Assembly: GCA_028023455.1 (NCBI GenBank)
Contig: JAQFVV010012529.1
Coordinates: 496,001 to 560,000 of the forward strand
Direction: 5' to 3'
Origin: Epiperipatus broadwayi
Lineage: Eukaryota; Onychophora; Udeonychophora; Euonychophora; Peripatidae
DNA length: 64,000 nucleotides
The translations under genes and the position numbers were made by a program. The notes under the pieces were generated by a model. The model worked only from the letters and a program-made list of their open reading frames with translations, made no database searches and had not been told where the DNA came from. Below are positions 61,220 through 64,000 of this stretch, one piece after another (position 1 is the stretch's first letter; each line of letters begins with the position of its first letter).

Positions 61220-61450
61220 TAAATAATTAATTAGAGTCTCTTGTTTACCTGACCACCGGGCCTAGAGAGATATTGCTATTGTTATGGTAGACGCGTTGTT
61301 ATGTGGGTTTTGTTGTGAATGAAATGACTATGTTCGAACACGGTAAGTAGGACCTGAACCCGCCTATTGCGCTGCTCTTCGAACATGGTGGTGGAATTTT
61401 GCAACATGTTAACAAGGCATACGAGTTCTTACCATTACAATATCAATCTC
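61220..61450 (+). repeat. Dispersed repeat family member, diverged
   Basis: GAGTCTCTTGTTTACC, TGACCACCGGGCCTAGAGAG, GCGTTGTTATGTG, and a terminus CCATTACAATATCAATC follow the order seen at 58540-58785. ATGTTCGAACACGG and CTTCGAACATGG lie inside as an inverted pair. Confidence 0.55.
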
Positions 61451-62339
61451 ACTTGAAGTTATGGAAATAATGTATTAACTTCAAAATTAATGTGCCTTGT
61501 ACCAATTTCTAAAAATAATGTGAATAAAAAAATTTAAGATAGTTTTAAAGAATGTTATTATTATCCAATACAGTAAAAATTTCATGGATTTTGATAAAAA
61601 GATTGTTTGCAGTTTTAGATGAATAGTACCAGACTCAGTGCAAGTTATTTTTATAAGACAGGTATGATTAATCTTTTTTTGAGAAGTGGATATCAAGATA
61701 TTGTTGAGCATGAATTGAGCCACATTTCTAAAAAAAAAATTTCACATGCATCATATTTAATATCAAGTATACTAACATAAGTATATATATACATATAAAA
61801 AAAACATTCATACATTAAAATAAAAATAAATTACAAATTTCAAAGAAATTACAAGTTAATGCATTAGATAAAACATAAAATTTTAACAAAAAGTTATTAG
61901 GTTGAATATAATCATGAATACAAAGAGCTATAAGTTATCAGTGTCTATTTTAAAAAATTAAAAAATACTAGACATGGCTTTTGTTACCAAGTAGATGTAA
62001 TAAGTGTCAAGAGCACAAGAACAATTTATACATTGCTTTCATTAATTTGATCATTTATCCTAATTAATTCAAAAAAATTTAGCTAATTTTGATATTGCCC
62101 ACTAGCTTCTACACGATGGAATAAAAAGTATTACATATTGCTGATAGAAAATCTGAGGCATATAAAAAGAAAATTAATGTAAACAGCATTGGACACTAAC
62201 ACCAACATTATTTTCCATTTTATTCTAATGGGATTTGAAATCATTTATAGGTTGTTTCATGAAGCAAGACCTGATATGATTTAGATTTGATGATGAACTT
62301 TTTAATTTGAACTGATTAAATGCAGAAATAAAAATTTCA

Positions 62340-63110
62340 TTTTTCTTGTTTTCTGTTTACATTATGCTGATGATTGTGTTATTCTTGTCAATTTAAAGGA
62401 TGATCTACAGTATGTTCTTAATATTTGAAAAATAAGCTTTAATAATTAATGAAAATAATGTTGACGAAAGGAAAGAGTAATATTTAATTAATGTTCATAA
62501 AACACTATTGCCTTATCAGGAAGTGGTAAAAAAAAATATTTAATATTTAGTTTGGATGATTATCAGTTTGAGAATATCAATCAATTTAAATACCTTGGTG
62601 GCTTTTTAAGTGCAACACTGACACTAAAGTTCTGCTGTTGATTTAAAAATATAAAAAACAGAATATTTCATTAGTGATATAATTTCTTAAAAACTTAACT
62701 AATTATATTTAAGTCTTATTTTTGCCAAATTTATTGCATGAAAGTGAGATAGGATCTCTTCTGAATACTGGAAAAAATTCATTTAAGGATGTTTCATAAG
62801 ATTCTAAAAATGTGATAAGATTTGGTTTAGAATGGGTAAATAAACCTGAATAAACAATAACAAATTTCCTAAAAAAAAAAAAAGTATTTTATGATAAATT
62901 TAAATAGTTTTCATGAAAAAGGCATACCCCATTAATATTATAAAGATTATCTCATACACTCTAAAAAGATGCAATTGAAAAAAATATGACAAAGAATAAA
63001 ATGGTACTATATGCAAATTAGGCGTGTTGAAAACTTTCAAAAAGTGAAAGATAGTTATTGAAAAAGTTTTAGACAGCGACTCATGATATCAAATATGACC
63101 AGATTGTATT
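62340..63110 (+). pseudogene. LINE reverse-transcriptase relic (motif C onward)
   Basis: HYADDCVILVNLKDDLQYV (62356-62412) is RT motif C with the catalytic YADD intact. Then FENINQFKYLGGFLSATLT (62570-62626) follows at the usual spacing, and a ruined C-terminal domain (LLHESEIGSLLNTGK, where LYGSETW is usual; FGLEWVNKPE) continues to about 63000. Many stops. The palm N-terminal to motif C is not readable. Same family as 52380-52790. Confidence 0.7.
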
Positions 63111-64000
63111 ATAAGTGAACGTATTTGTGTTTCCCGGAATATTTACATAATATCGTAAAACTCATATTTTAAGTTTTTATTTTTGTTTTTAGTTCAGTCT
63201 TTATTCTATTTTTCTTCTGGAATTAAAACAAACGAAAAAATTATTTAATAATAAAAGTTTAATTAAATCGGAAATATCTAAAATTACACACAATATATTA
63301 TTTTTTTCTTGAAAGAAGTATATATATCACTAAAAAAAATTAGAAATTATTTTCATTTTCTACATCATAAAATATATTGTTATCGACAGTTACGACAGAT
63401 TTTTATATAAAAAAAAGTATTTATATCAAATCGCCTGTTTTTCATCCTTACAACTGTAACGAATTTATTCTACGATTTCTAACTACAAACAAAAAAAAAG
63501 TAATATTAAAAGCTGTAGATTCTAAAACAATTTTCAAACAATACAGTATTAACAAATTTGATAAAGAGAGCTAAAGATTAATCATGATGATCGTGTAATT
63601 CACCTAAATTTTAAAACTGGTTTTAAATACATTTATTAATAGCACTTCGGACACTTTTTTTTTTTGTAAGCATGTAACTCAATAGCTAACTTTATTTATC
63701 CCTCTCTATCATAATACGTAAATTTACAAAATTAAGTTACATACAGGGATAAGATTTAGGCTTATAATAAATTGTGATTCATTGAACTAAAGTCAAATTA
63801 CTTTTTTTTTAAAAAGAATTAAAATGTAATAATTATTAAAAGAAAGCTTACGAGCGGTTAGACGGAAAACCCATTTCTATAAGAATATTTAATTCTTGAG
63901 ACATTTTACAGAAATACGAATAAACAATAACGTTATTCTCAAGCACAACACATGCTAAGCAATTGAAAAATGAGGAAGTGACGTTTCTTATAAACTTTAT
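63111..64000. other. AT-rich right edge, no supported gene
   Basis: A 65-codon plus frame at 63377-63574 is Lys/Ile/Tyr-rich and has no motif. Nothing else is visible. Confidence 0.5.

Noticed and set aside
1-64000. CRISPR arrays, rRNA genes, bacterial operons
   Set aside because: No regularly spaced identical short repeats with unique spacers, no rRNA core sequences, and the window is eukaryotic in character.

Overview
This 64 kb window is eukaryotic nuclear DNA. It is very AT-rich and shows no operons or bacterial signals. It carries long gene-poor stretches, spliced-exon signals on the minus strand, and a dense layering of decayed retroelements (CR1-type LINE with a PHD finger and an SGNH esterase, RTE-like LINEs, a Penelope-like element, LTR-like segments, fold-back repeats). 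That mix fits an AT-rich invertebrate animal; I cannot name the species. No complete host gene is visible.

Layout. 1-6715: a decayed CR1-like LINE (copy 1, entering from the left edge), split by a 2.8 kb insertion (502-3281). 6718-8966: a fold-back arm relative, a LINE reverse-transcriptase (RT) scrap with a 60 bp tandem duplication, a possible SINE, the probable last coding exon of a minus-strand gene (7976-8064), and a minus-strand LINE thumb fragment. 8967-16690: AT-rich DNA, probably intronic, with one long hairpin at 14161-14299. 16700-19010: a nearly intact Penelope-like element (RT plus GIY-YIG endonuclease) on the minus strand. 19776-19856: a second, phase-compatible minus-strand exon, so the Penelope element sits in an intron. 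20-30 kb: mostly featureless, with a small LTR-like direct-repeat array at 23597-24970. 30421-35874: the best-preserved CR1-like LINE (copy 2), with a tandemly duplicated 5' region, an intact 348-residue ORF1 and a frameshifted ORF2. 36-41 kb: an LTR-like segment, a fold-back element with a tRNA-like core, and a higher-order tandem repeat. 43-52 kb: small hairpins, a 0.6 kb inverted repeat, two RTE-like LINE relics, a second LTR-like segment and an unidentified decayed reading frame. 52-64 kb: further LINE scraps, GC-richer islands of probable LTR origin, a 121 bp tandem pair, and two members of a dispersed repeat family also seen near 3, 28 and 36 kb.

How the pieces relate. The two CR1-like copies explain each other. 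In copy 1 the esterase domain runs in one frame into the endonuclease. In copy 2 the same join is broken by two small deletions whose sum accounts exactly for the frame difference, so the ancestor probably encoded one PHD-esterase-endonuclease-RT polyprotein. The insertion in copy 1 ends in a sequence shared with at least three other places in the window, which ties several otherwise anonymous stretches into one repeat family. All element calls come from reading translated motifs and comparing parts of the window with each other; no database search was possible.
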